Positions 34,736 through 45,932 of a DNA stretch of 64,000 bases are shown here, one piece after another. The stretch's first letter is position 1; each line of letters opens with the position of its first letter. Under the pieces are notes generated by a model that worked only from the letters and a program-made list of their open reading frames with translations, searched no databases and was not told the DNA's origin. The translations under genes were made by a program, and so were the position numbers. Origin of the DNA: Perognathus longimembris pacificus (lineage: Eukaryota > Chordata > Mammalia > Rodentia > Heteromyidae); contig NC_063169.1 in NCBI RefSeq assembly GCF_023159225.1, forward strand, positions 53,407,934 through 53,471,933, read 5' to 3'.

Positions 34736-35565
34736 TTTGTTATGGTACTAGCTCTGTAATAATACATGCATGCATAATGAGAGAATATATACTACAAAAA
34801 ATACACCTATTGTATATAACTCAGAGATTTTAGAGAAAGGGGTAAGAGCTCTGGGATATCAGTAAGTCCTGGGGTATCAGGTACTCAACAAGAAATGCCT
34901 GAAGCCACCGTGAGATAAAAGCCTGCCTGCCAAGGCCAACATTTAGTGCCACTTAAAAATATGCACCCAACTTACAAAGCTAGGGAAGAGTTATCACAAA
35001 TATACTCAACGAGATAAAGATGTTATTGAAAGACAGGTTATTCAAGGTGGATCTAAGCAGAGAAGTTGAAAGATCATTCTAAATACCTGTCAGAGCAAAA
35101 TCATATTCAAAGAGAAACAATTTTCACCTTCTAAAGCTAGAGCTGGAAACAGCCATTGCCCTCCATTACCCTGGCTGACATCATTTAATAGATTTACTTT
35201 TTATCTGAGTGAGGGAAAATAGAAAATTGAATCTGAGCACCCAGTATTTTCTCTTGGCTACCATTCATTCATTCATTCAACTACCAAATTTACACACTTA
35301 TACTAAGAATAATGAGGCCAAAGTACCCTGACAACAAGGGACTTATAATGGGTAACTTCTGTCTCTGACAGTAGGGGCCAGATGGGGCCTAGCAGATTCA
35401 GCAAACAAATACCTGCATGATTCCTTTCAAAATGACTAGAACCAGTGGATGGGGTAGAACCTACTACATGCAATCTGTGCTAACAATTCTAAGAGCAAGA
35501 AGGAACCTGAGCTATTCTTCTTCTACCCTCAAAGAATCAATAATCTCTTTACAAGAATAAAAATG

Positions 35566-35772
35566 GGGGCTGGGGATATAGCCCAGTGGCAAGAGTGCCT
35601 GCCTCGGATACACGAGGCCCTAGGTTCGATTCCCCAGCACCACATATACAGAAAAAGGCCAGAAGCGGCGCTGTGGCTCAAGTGGCAGAGTGCTAGCCTT
35701 GAGCGGGAAGAAGCCAGGGACAGTGCTCAGGCCCTGAGTCCAAGGCCCAGGACTGGCCAAAAAAAAAAAAAA
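35566..35772 (+). mobile_element. IDL-Geo SINE, young subfamily
   Basis: Two substitutions from the copy at 48276 over roughly 190 bp. Perfect 13-bp duplication AAGAATAAAAATG (35553-35565 and 35773-35785). B box intact; the A box has one change (TAGCCCAGTGG). Confidence 0.94.
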
Positions 35773-35869
35773 AAGAATAAAAATGTATTACACCAAGAAC
35801 CATAAAAGAGGATAAACAGTTTCAATCTAAAATAACTATCATAAACATTAAATAAGAGACAAGAGAATG

Positions 35870-36520
35870 CAGGAATGACTAAACAAGAGAAGAGTCTTTG
35901 TGGTCTTGGGCTAAACCCTAAAGCACAGAAAAAAATGCTGACTTGTTAAGAAATTGCCTGTGAGACTGATTTGAGATATGGAGACTAAAGGTCATTAAGA
36001 AAGAAGGTCTAAAGGGTATTGGCTAGAGGGAAGAATGAAAGCCTTAGAATGTCAAGGTAAGGAATTTGAACTAGACTCAAAGAGGATCATTAGAGAATTT
36101 CAAGAAAAAGTTGAATAGGATGAAATAATATTTCAAAAAATAGCCAATATTTCTATGTAGGAGGGACAGACAATCATGAGAAATATAATCAGGCAGCAGA
36201 TGGTGGTAAGAGAAATGAAAATGCAAATCAGAGAAATTCGATGGAAGAGAACATTACAACTTGATAATACTGCATATCGGGCCCTCTAGGGGGTAGCCCA
36301 CCCATCTGAAACTTTGGAAATGAGGTCAGTGCTAAGGAAAGTTAAAGGAAGAGTTGAGAGACGATGGTAAGGTCAAACTGGGTCAGGTTGAGTTTTCAGG
36401 AAACTCAAGTGGAAATGTGAAGGCTTGAAATAAAAGACCAAAGTATAGATGAGAGGATTCTCTCAAAGTTTCTGTTTGAAAATCATAATCATCGATGAGC
36501 CACATGGTCATATAGGTATC
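35870..36520. mobile_element. Possible L2-type LINE fossil
   Basis: Purine-rich text in the order of L2 remnants (AGACTGATTTGAGATATG, GTCAAGGTAAGGAATTTG, CAGGAAACTCAAGTGGAAATGTG). No open frame. Confidence 0.35.
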
Positions 36521-36533
36521 AAAAAGTCAATGA

Positions 36534-36693
36534 CACCAGGCACCAGTGGCTCACACCTGTAATCCCAGCTACTCAGGAGTCTGAGACTTGAGCCACAGTT
36601 TGAAGCCAGTCTGGGTGGAAAAATCTGTAAGACTCTTAATTCCAATTAACCAGCAAAAAGTGAGAAGTAAAAAGCTTTGAGTTCCAGCCACAG
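36534..36693 (+). mobile_element. B1/Geo SINE, shortened right half
   Basis: GGCACCAGTGGCTCACACCT, CAGCTACTCAGGAGTCTGAG and CCAATTAACCAGCAAAAAGT are present; most of the right half is missing and the end TTTGAGTTCCAGCCACAGTA runs into a (CA)n tail. Confidence 0.82.
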
Positions 36694-36701
36694 TACACAC
36701 A

Positions 36702-36744
<43 letters not shown>
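36694..36744. repeat. (CA)n microsatellite in SINE tail
   Basis: About 25 CA units with one TA interruption, at the 3' end of the preceding SINE. Confidence 0.97.
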
Positions 36745-36747
<3 letters not shown>

Positions 36748-37795
36748 CAGTGATAAGTTGGTTCGAGGGATCCTATTTTTGATAAGCCTGATGTAGAAAC
36801 ACACTATAAAATAACCAACAAGAAAGCCCACAAAAAATCACCAGAAGTGATTTTTTTAAATAGGAAACTACCTAGACATTACAGTTCAGATACAAGTTTG
36901 ATCTCTCCCCACATCATTGATTCTGTCTGGTACAGAAGTGGCTACATGTGTCAGACCTAACTCACCCACACAGGGCACAGAAAAATGGCTATTCCCTACT
37001 GTAGCACGTGATGGGACAAAACTAATCCACGGGAGTATTTTTTGGTATTGGTGGTCTCCTTAGATTTCTAGAGACCATAAAATATAAAGAGAAAGAGGAG
37101 TAAATTAGGTTTCTTTTGATTGAAGTTACCCAATGAGTCACTGAACTAGAATGGCTTGTTTGTTCAATACAATTAAATTCAGTCTTCTACCCAGAACAGG
37201 CAGAGCTTATCTCTTGTGACTTCATTAATAAACAAAACGAAGGGTTATTTCCTCTCATTGCTACCCCACCTCCCAAGCTTTGGAAAATCTAAGAGGTTCA
37301 CTATGGTCCATTCTCTTATCCATGTTGGGAAAAAATTAGTATTTTTCTCCCTTTAATACCTCTCATGTTGCCAAACAGACATCTCAGCATTAGCACGCAC
37401 CATCAACAAGATTTTGTTTTTTTTCCAACCAGCAAACCAAATTGCCTTGGGGAACCTAGGTGGTGTTTATTACTTACTTTTAAGCAACCTTGGGAGGGAG
37501 GGCAGCAATTCTGAAGGGAAGTCCCAAGGGGAAAAGTGTCCACTGCCTCTTACAAGGGCCACCACAACAGCACACAGGAGGAAGGTGCTTAATCCCTCTC
37601 AGGCAAGACACCCTAGATTGCATGTCTCTCAAAGAACAGGATTGCTAGAAAGCCTACAAATAACAAAAGGGCCCTTTGCAAGCCCATTACAGGCTGTCTC
37701 CCCCCTCTTCTACCATGTGAATCCCGAATCCCTCTGAGAGCTCACTAAATTCCCTCTGCCCCTGAGACCACCAGCAACAGAGAAAGCTGACAGCA

Positions 37796-37975
37796 AGACT
37801 GGGTGCTTTGACATTACACCTGGGTTTGAACCTACTTCATTTGTGAGCTTAGGAAAGATGGCCAAACTACTTAAAGCTGACCTCAAGTATGGAAGGAGAT
37901 GATAATCACCTTCAGTGGCTTGTGCTGAGAAGTGCATGAGATAAATGTGTCCAGCAGCCTGTCCCACTTCTGTGG
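37796..37975 (+). mobile_element. MIR SINE fossil
   Basis: GACTGGGTGCTTTGACATTA, CCTGGGTTTGAACCTACTTC, TGTGAGCTTAGGAAAGATGG and the end GATGATAATCACCTTCAGTG keep MIR order (GGGTTCAAATCC, TGTGACCTTGGGCAA, GGATAATAATA). Confidence 0.65.
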
Positions 37976-38123
37976 GGTCCATAATAAAGGACGTTCAACT
38001 TTGGGTGTTCCCTCTCTCTGCTGCCATGCCTCTCCCTAGCCACCTCTTCTCCCAGAAAGCAGCCACAAAGCCTTCAGAGCCCTAGCCCTGGCCATGAGCT
38101 TACAGCAGCTGTCTTCAGCAATC

Positions 38124-38162
38124 CCCCCCCCCGCCCCGCCCCACCCCACCCCTGCCGTCCCC
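38124..38162. repeat. C-rich tract
   Basis: Runs of C broken by single G or A. The complement has at least four G-runs and could fold as a G-quadruplex. Confidence 0.8.
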
Positions 38163-38360
38163 CTGTAACAAACCTGGCTCCAGAGCTTTCATGAGTGCTT
38201 GGCAGTGGCAAGCATTGGTGCCTGACCATCGCAGCACTCCCACATCATAGCAATACTGTAGCAGCTAACACCTTTGGCGTTCCTGGGAGCTACCTGCAGC
38301 TTTAGATTCTTTGGATAGATGGCCTTGTGCTGTCTTTTTTTCTTTCCTTTCCTTTTCTAT

Positions 38361-38446
38361 GGTGGGATTAGGGTTTGAATTCAGGGCCTCGTGCTAGCTA
38401 ATGCTAGACAAGGGCTGTATCTGTCATGGGGCTACACCCTCAGTGC
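38361..38446 (-). mobile_element. ID-like SINE, antisense
   Basis: GGGTTTGAATTCAGGGCCTC followed by GTGCTAGCTAATGCTAGACA and GGGGCTACACCCTCAG is an antisense ID monomer. Confidence 0.6.
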
Positions 38447-38454
38447 ACTGACTA

Positions 38455-38612
38455 GCTCATCAAATCCCCACAAAATCCTTATGGAGACACTGCATTTAAC
38501 ATGAGAAAACTGAAATCAGGAGAGAACATCTATCTCTCACCAAAGGATAACTGGTATTTCTTAAGCCAGACTTCAAACCTGAATGCTAATGCTTAAATGC
38601 AATGTACCTATG
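38455..38612 (-). mobile_element. MIR-type fossil, antisense
   Basis: CCCCACAAAATCCTTATGGA, CATGAGAAAACTGAAATCAG and GCCAGACTTCAAACCTGAAT follow the antisense MIR consensus. Confidence 0.6.
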
Positions 38613-38745
38613 CAATCTGTTCCTTTTGCATAAAATACATGTGGCAGATACTCCTTTTAAATATTTTTCGTGTCTTATAATTATTTTGTGGTCCTTAGTT
38701 TTCATTTTGGTATCAAATTACTTCAAAACCATTGAACACCTCTAT

Positions 38746-39413
38746 CAGAAAGAATGACATTGTTCCATTTGTAAGGAAATGGAAGGACTTGGAAAAAGTT
38801 ATACTAAGTGAAGTGAGCCAGACCCAAAGAAACATGGACTCTATGGCCTCCCTTATTGGGAATAATTAGTACAGGTTTAGGCAAGCCATAGCAGAGCATC
38901 ACAAGGCCCAATAGCTATACCCTTAGGAACACATAAGATGATGCTAAGTGAAATGAACTCCATGATATGGAAACAAGTGATATATCACAGTTATAACTAC
39001 TTTCAACGTCCTATGTGAATGTGTAGTTTCTATTATTGATGATGTTTTGTATCACCTTCCTATGTTTGTACCTACACTATCTCTGTAATCTTATCTGAGT
39101 ATATTGGAAACCGTGTTTACTGGTATTGGAAGTAGGAAATTCAAAGGGAATACCAAATTCGAGAGACACGGGGTAAAAAAAGAGAAATAACTACAAAAGC
39201 AATACTTGCAAAACTGTTTGGTGTAAGTGAACTGAACAACTGGGCGGGGGGGAGGGAAGGGGGGGAGGGAGGGGGGCATGAGGGACAAGGCAACAAACAG
39301 TACAAGAAATGTATCCAACGCCCAACGTATGATACTGTAACCTCTCTGTACGTCAGTTTGAAAATAAAAATTTGAGAAAAAAAAAATAAAAATAAAAGTA
39401 TAAATAAAAAAAA
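38746..39413 (+). mobile_element. Young 5'-truncated L1
   Basis: About 670 bp: the last part of ORF2 (AAGTGAAGTGAGCCAGACCC) and the full 3' UTR with a G-rich tract and AATAAA/A tail. Target duplication AAAACCATTGAACA (38725-38738 and 39414-39427), extending to CCTCTAT with a 4-bp indel. It cannot encode L1 proteins. Confidence 0.92.
39242..39276 (+). other. G-quadruplex-prone tract in L1 3' UTR
   Basis: More than four G-runs of three or more within 35 bp. A G-rich polypurine tract is a known feature of mammalian L1 3' UTRs; the sister copy at 23820-23845 has a shorter one. Confidence 0.75.
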
Positions 39414-40227
39414 AAAACCATTGAACAAACACCTCTATAACTTAATGTGAGATATGTCATTAGGCATCTAAAATGTTAGATCTTCTAGTCTTTCCAGTTT
39501 ATTTTTCTGGTCTGATAGAAGTTCAAAATGACAAATGACTTGTGTCATCGCCCGACCTTGTATCCTTTTATAAGAAAGAGTGGGTGTGGTGGAACCATCT
39601 GAGGAAACTTGTAAGCTGTCCCCAAAGAAGGGGGACATGGAATCACTAATGTGACAAATTAAAGTCAGATTTGCATCTGCCACCGGTTGCTTTAATTTTT
39701 CTCAAGAGGGAGTTAGTTATTTCCTGTCATGCAAACTGTGCATCATTGAAAGAAAATGCCTGTAGTGTTCATAACATACTAAATAAAAAGAAGCAGAATA
39801 CAAAATTCTATGTCTAAAAATATCTGTTGTTTATAAAACTATATCCTATTTTAACATGGATCAGATGATTATTACTTGCTCCAATTTTTCTGGGTTTTTT
39901 CCTATCATAACATGTATTACTCTTGTACTGAGAAAAAAATTACATTTATCTTTTAGTGTCCACCAGACATAGATCTCTTTTCCTAAATAAAGTAATATCA
40001 AGATGTAGAAAATGGAAGCAGCAAGCATTATTGAATAGGCCACTTTAGACAAAATGATTGGAAATTGTGAAGTTGGGTGACAATAAAAACTGTGTGTGAT
40101 ATGATACTTATGGAATCAGTGCTTCACTATTATTTTTAAGAGATAAGAAATTTAGGTGGAAAAATTTGGGTAGTTTTTCAAATTTGCATTAAAAACAAAG
40201 TAATATATGCCATTGTATTGTATTTTA

Positions 40228-40325
40228 TTGCTACCTTTAGCTGTATAAAGGGGTTTGACTAGACATATCAATCCATGGATATAACACATCTTGATCAGTG
40301 TCACCCCTTCCATGACTCTCCTAGC
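40228..40325 (-). mobile_element. L1 3' UTR end, antisense
   Basis: CTTTAGCTGTATAAAGGGGT and CACATCTTGATCAGTGTCAC match the antisense L1 ends at 8.8, 49.8 and 53.1 kb. Confidence 0.55.
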
Positions 40326-41004
40326 TCGGGACCTGAAATTCTAGTATCTTTTCTCCCCAGAGGCACCAAGATGTTAGTGCCTCCGGGGAAAAAAGATGTT
40401 GACCTTGGATTGCATCCAGAATGTTCCTTCTGTCTTCCATTTTCTGACAATCCTTGCTGTCTGATAAAGGAAAATACACTATCACCTTTGTCTTCCCATT
40501 TTTTTTCATTTGTGCCCCCAAACCTTCTATTTTTGAAGTGATTTCTTTTTTAAATCCAGAAAGCCAAAACTCCTCCATCTAAGGAATCTTTTCCTTAAAA
40601 GATATAAAATAAATCTTTTCCTTAAAGGAGAAAAGACAAACTCGATTAAACAATTCACATTTACTGAGCAATTGCTGCATGCCAGCCCACAAGTGATAGG
40701 ATATAAAAAATGAAAGTGTGGGCAAGGATTGCTACACAACCGACAAAAACACCAGATAAACTGGCAGGTGCGTAGAAAACCCCAGGGGAGAAAGCAGTGG
40801 ACATTCTGATCAAGAGGGTGGCATTGGCACTTGGAAAATGACTACATATTTTAAGTGAGGATATTTTTTAAAATGCATTCAAAATCTCACTTAGGGCTAG
40901 GGAGAAGCTTGACTTCATTCAAAGAGATGAGAGTGGCCGGATTCTGGAGTGGATGTCTAGTGTTAAGGAAGAGCACTGGGAAGACACTACTCAAGCATTA
41001 TGCT

Positions 41005-41193
41005 GGCCAGGCACTGGTAGCTCACGCCTTGTCATCCTAGCTACTCAGGAGGCTGAGATCTGAGAATCAAGCTTCAAAGCTAGCCTGAACAGGAAAGTCC
41101 ATGTGACTCTTACCTCCAATTAGCCACCAAAAAGTTGGAAATGGAGCTGTGGCTCACGTGGCAGAGTGCTAGCCCTGAGCAAAAAAAGCTCTT
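41005..41193 (+). mobile_element. B1/Geo SINE, 3' truncated
   Basis: GGCCAGGCACTGGTAGCTCA, CTCAGGAGGCTGAGATCTGA and CTGTGGCTCACGTGGCAGAG are clear. It stops after GAGCAAAAAAAGCTC, lacking the GGCCCTGAG...GGACTGGC end. Confidence 0.85.
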
Positions 41194-42099
41194 GTAAAAT
41201 GAGTTGCTTAATATATTGAACAACAGACCAGTTCTAGTCAATTGAAAGTTCTCCTAATAGAGAATTGTCAAACATGGATAAGTTGTTTTGAAAGAATTAG
41301 CATAATTCAAAAACACCCTAACAAAAAATAAATAAATTAAAGCTATTCAGGACCTAACTTAATGTTTCTTTAATAATTCATGACTTCACACACTCTTAGA
41401 ATGTTTCAGAGTCAATTATTTTAAATAGCAATTACTAAGTTGAACTTAAAAACCATCTTGGTGAAGAGTCAAATGTTATTGTTAAAATTTCCACTTGCTG
41501 AATTGATAAAGCCCAGCGGTACCACCTGAGATTTTGAAAATATTCTAAAGCCGTGGGTTTTTATTTCAGCTCTTTGCAAATGACTAGCTGAAGAATACAA
41601 TGGATGAATTTCATCTAGCATTTGATAGCTAGATATGTAAGAAACACCCACTCCATGGGAATTAATAATAAGATGTGTCACCATTGTCTTATAACAAGAA
41701 TGATTCTCTCAGAATAGTTTTGAACTCTCTATTGAAGAGCTCTCACAACCTTAAATCACCTCTCAAGATTATTTCTAATTGTCTCAAATAGAGATTAGGA
41801 AAATGAATACCTATAGTTCTTTAAGTAATCATTAAAAGGCTTTGGTAGCTATTTATCAATAATATTAATGACAGAAATAATAGGAAAGGGTGACTCAAAA
41901 GTGGTTTAAGGACACTTTAAATTATATATGGAAATTAAGGTGCTTATTCCAAAAGATTTCTTGTCATGGATGGCACTTCTATTTTTACTAAAGTTAGATT
42001 ATGCATAATGTGAAGACAACAGTAGCTACAGAGCTTGCCTTATTACAAGAAGTCTTCCAAAATGAGTTCAATCGAGGGTGTTATATTCATCTGTTTTCC

Positions 42100-42265
42100 A
42101 CTGCTAAAACAAAATGTCCAAAGCTTGTAACTTTATAAAGAAAGAGGGATCATTTATCTCCATATTGGAGGGTCAAGAGCCTGGTCCTTAGAGCTGCTCA
42201 GTTTTGATGAGGCCCCCTTCACTGCATCAAATGGAAGATTGAACAAATGGCAGTAGAAACTGGGG
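42100..42265. mobile_element. Unidentified interspersed-repeat-like segment
   Basis: CATCTGTTTTCCACTGCTAA, AACTTTATAAAGAAAGAGGG and GGGTCAAGAGCCTGGTCCTT have the look of a dispersed mammalian repeat, possibly LTR-derived. I cannot name the family. Confidence 0.35.
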
Positions 42266-42405
42266 GGAAATGTTGACCTTCTCAAACCCAGTGACTCTCT
42301 TTTTATCATCACTAGTATTTTATTAAAATCTCTTTTGTTGTCTTTTAAGAAAATCTATAGCTTCCTATTCACCTAAGGTTGTTGTTTTTTAAAAAGTCAA
42401 TATAA

Positions 42406-42619
42406 GCTGGGGCCTGTAATCCTGAATACTCAGAAGGCTGAGATCTGAAGATCACAGATTGAAGCCAGCACAGGTAGGAAAGGCTATGAGACACTTATTT
42501 CCACGGAACTACAAAACAAATAAAAATGGAGCTATGGCTCAAGAGGTAGAAGACTAGCTTTGAGCAAACAGCACCCAGGCCCTGAGGTCAAGCCCCAGAG
42601 TTGGCAAAAAAAAAAAAAG
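42406..42619 (+). mobile_element. B1/Geo chimeric SINE
   Basis: Shortened left half (GGGGCCTGTAATCCTGAATA), then AGGCTGAGATCTGAAGATCA and a right half ending GGTCAAGCCCCAGAGTTGGC with an A tail. The tail leads into a (TA)n tract. Confidence 0.85.
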
Positions 42620-42620
<1 letters not shown>

Positions 42621-42676
<56 letters not shown>

Positions 42677-42679
42677 TAT
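42621..42679. repeat. (TA)n microsatellite
   Basis: About 29 TA units with a single TG interruption; self-complementary and cruciform-prone. Confidence 0.97.
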
Positions 42680-43373
42680 GTTCCTCGCTGCATTATAAAT
42701 TAGAAAGATAAGACCAGCAGTGTAAGATCTTCAGGGTTTTTGTCATGCAAATGCTTAAGAGTAACGTTCTAACAGGCATAAAGATGGAGAGGCATGCATG
42801 GTGCCTATGTGCTAAATCCTGTGAAGGTGACACAGGTGTGCTGTATTGGAAGCAGAGTCAAATATCATAAGCAGTCTACATGGAGAGCAATGCCTGGAAA
42901 AGCCCTGTCCAACACTTTCTCCTCCTATGTCACCTCACACCTACCCAGCCCATCTGTGAAGTACTTGCATCCCTAACAAACTGAATTAAGCTGTACAAAA
43001 GAACATTGTGTACTAATACATAACACAGAGAAACGGGGTTAGGTTTCAGGTTCTAATCATTATAAACAGGCATTTTGCTGAATTCATGAATACCTGAACG
43101 TACACTGAAAATTGGAGGGAGGTATAGGACAATTCTCCATTGTGTGGCACATCTCTAAATCTCTTCTTCTAAATCTCATTCTGGCCATTGCTGCCATTCT
43201 GACAACCAGAAATGTCCCATGATTTTTCAAATGCTTCTAAGATGTTATTCCTCCCACATTAAACTCACAAATCTCAATAGTACTTTTGACTTTATTTGCA
43301 TCTTAAGCTGTTCATTACTACTTCATCTGTCACCAAGTGGCTTTGGGATTTTTATTAATCAGTGATAGGGTTT

Positions 43374-43485
43374 CTTTTTTTTTCTTATTTATTGACAAAG
43401 TGATATACGAGAGATTACAGTTTCATACGTTTGGCATTGGATACATTTCTTGTACTTTTTGTTACCTCCTCCTAGGGTTTCAATT
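43374..43485 (-). mobile_element. L1 3' UTR end, antisense
   Basis: TTATTTATTGACAAAGTGAT, ATTACAGTTTCATACGTTTG and ATACATTTCTTGTACTTTTT are the reverse of the L1 3' end seen at 23.9 and 39.4 kb. Confidence 0.78.
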
Positions 43486-43839
43486 TTAAATGTCTTAAAC
43501 CTAAAACATAGCTTCTAAAATTAGTCTATTATTATTATTGAAGTTTTATCTGTTGCATCATTAGTTTCCATTGGTTTCTATTAAGTTTTAAAGGAAAAAA
43601 AAGAATGTATATTCAGAGGAAAGAATCACATAGATGCAATAGCTATGTGCATCTGACTATACAAAATAATTATTGAAATAAACTCCAGCAAGTGGGAACA
43701 AGGGATTTTTTTCTCTGTTGTTGTTTTTGTTTTCATTTCCTTTTGTCTTATTTGTCTGTCTATCTGTCTTTGGTAGGGGATATGGAGGGAGCACAGAAAT
43801 GGTGGGACAAAGGGTGAACAAATGCAGCAGTGGTACTCA

Positions 43840-44245
43840 CTAGACACTATGTTAAAAATTAACTTTATAACTTGTAGGTGGGAATGGGGGAAAACTGGGA
43901 GATAGTAAGGAAAGGGGTGACATTGTTCCAAAAGAAATATATTATTTTTTGTTTTTATTGTTTTGTTTTTTGCCAGTCCTGGGGCTTGAATTCAGGACCT
44001 GAGCACTGTCCCTGGCTTCTTTTTGCTCAAAGCTTGCACGCTCCCACTTGAGCCACAGAACCACTTCCAGCTTTTTCTATTTATTTGGTGCTGAGGAATC
44101 AAACCCAAAGCTTCATGCATGGTAGGCAAGCACTTTACCAGTAAGCCACATTCCCAGCCCAAGAAATGTACTCTTTATCTGACTTAAATAACTGCAACTC
44201 CTCTGTATATCACCTTTATAATAACAATAAATACATTTTAAAAAC
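43840..44245 (+). mobile_element. L1 3' UTR end split by a SINE
   Basis: GGGGTGACATTGTTCCAAAA (left) continues as AAGAAATGTACTCTTTATCT ... CTGTATATCACCTTTATAAT (right), ending in AATAAATA. The interruption is the SINE at 43944-44160. Confidence 0.72.
43944..44160 (-). mobile_element. IDL-Geo SINE, antisense, nested in L1
   Basis: Antisense full dimer of an older type (TTTTTGCTCAAAGC; no intact B box). Imperfect 12-bp duplication AAGAAATATATT / AAGAAATGTACT (43932-43943 and 44161-44172, 10 of 12). Confidence 0.87.
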
Positions 44246-44650
44246 CAATTTTTAAAAAGTAAACATAAAATTTCTGGAATTTTGCTCTAAAGAAAATTAT
44301 TTCAGAGCTGATACACCTAAAAGAAACTGAAATTCAGTATCACTAAAAATCAGGATGCTGAAAATTAGATATTTTTGAAGTGATAGAAGCTTTTCAGGAT
44401 TGTAACTTTAACTTTCGACAGCATGGCTTCAGCAGATTCCTGACACAATGTTTAAGTGGGTTTTGACCAAGTCGTGCTGAGAAATTTGTAACTGCAGCAT
44501 TTTTAGAGATGTACAAAGAAGAGAGGAAAGAAATTAATGAAAACTTTCCAAGGTGAAGGACCTTGGACTTAACTGAACTTCTGAACTTCGCACCCTGTTG
44601 TGAAGCTTCTGACAGTCTGAAGGAGAGTTCTGGATCAACTCCAAATAGCA

Positions 44651-44667
44651 CCCCCCCCCCCCCCCCG
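44651..44667. repeat. Poly-C run
   Basis: About 16 consecutive C in otherwise unique sequence; assembly length may be unreliable. Confidence 0.85.
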
Positions 44668-44954
44668 CACTCTTCGTTCTCCAGTGTGACGTCTGTCAAG
44701 CCCACCAGGTCATCAAGAGGGCAGACAGCCACTTGTCACCCCTGGGAGCATGTGTTCTGGAACACTGAAAAGCTGAATGGGTCTGGCTGTGGGAGCCTGG
44801 ACACTTTGGGATATTGATTCGGAGTCATTTAGAAAGCTCTCTTAGCACATATGTGTAAATCAAATGTGTCCCATACAAATCAACAGCATAATGATTAGAC
44901 ATCTAGCACCTTAATTTTGATGGGAAAACTGATCACTCAAAATAATAACCAGGT

Positions 44955-45172
44955 GGGGCTGGGAATATGGCCTAGTGGCAAGAGTGCTTGCCTTGTATAC
45001 ATGAGGCCCTGGGTTCAATTCCCCAGCACCACATATACAGAAAATGGCCAGAAGGGGTGCTGTGGCTCAAGAGGCAGAGTGCTAGCCTTGAGCAAAAAGA
45101 AGCCAGGGACAGTGCTCAGGCCCTGAGTCCAAGCCCCAGGACTGGCCAAAAAAAAATAAATAATAAATAATA
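44955..45172 (+). mobile_element. IDL-Geo SINE
   Basis: Full dimer with an A/AAT tail. Perfect 14-bp duplication AATAATAACCAGGT (44941-44954 and 45173-45186). Confidence 0.94.
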
Positions 45173-45185
45173 AATAATAACCAGG

Positions 45186-45187
<2 letters not shown>

Positions 45188-45247
<60 letters not shown>
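45188..45247. repeat. (GA)n microsatellite
   Basis: About 30 perfect GA units immediately after the target duplication of the preceding SINE. Confidence 0.97.
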
Positions 45248-45250
<3 letters not shown>

Positions 45251-45871
45251 GAGTGCTGACAAGCAATACCAGATTGGTAGGCTCATATAGGAAACATAGA
45301 AGCAGTCATGCAGTGGCTGGGCTTTGGGATAAAATAGAAGATGGGGTAGAAGAACAGAAAGAGAAAGGAAGGTGTCTGGGTGGAGTCTACCTGTTCTTAC
45401 CCGGTGCCTCGCACTCTTTACTAGGCACCCCATAGTGATAACACTCCAGTCATACTCAACAAAGCAGTTATTCACGTATAGCAGGATTATTATAGTTCTT
45501 TTTCTGACCCACTAAGCCAATGATAGTGGCTGTGCTTTATCTGTTAATCCCAAACATTTAGCAGAATAGAATGAATAAGGAAGGGGTACAAGTTAGGGAA
45601 AAACCTCCCTGGACTAGGAAATTTTGCATAGGGGTCCCAGTTCCTACAACAAGAAAACTGAACAGTTAACTATCACTAGTTCAGGCTTATAGGTCAAGGA
45701 AACAGTATGAACATGGTAAGAAAAACAGTAGAAAATCTGTAACAAGCAAAACAGTCATTAAACCAGCCCCCACACTTTTTATTAGCTGGTACTGTTTCTT
45801 AGTGGGATACAATAGAATTAATTTTTTAAAGGAGTTGTTAGGTAAAGCTAAGGCAAGAGTTTTAATCTTTC

Positions 45872-45932
45872 TGGCCAGTGGCTCACACCTGTATAATCTA
45901 ATCCTAGCTACTCAGGAGGCTGAGATTCTTAT
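45872..45932 (+). mobile_element. B1/Geo SINE, left fragment
   Basis: GGCCAGTGGCTCACACCTGT and CTAGCTACTCAGGAGGCTGA; homology ends after about 60 bp. Confidence 0.7.

Noticed and set aside
36280..36300. CTCF-like site
   Set aside because: CCTCTAGGGGGTAG has at least two mismatches at informative positions.
38124..38162. CpG island / promoter
   Set aside because: Only a short C-rich tract with very few CpG; no initiator or downstream exon.
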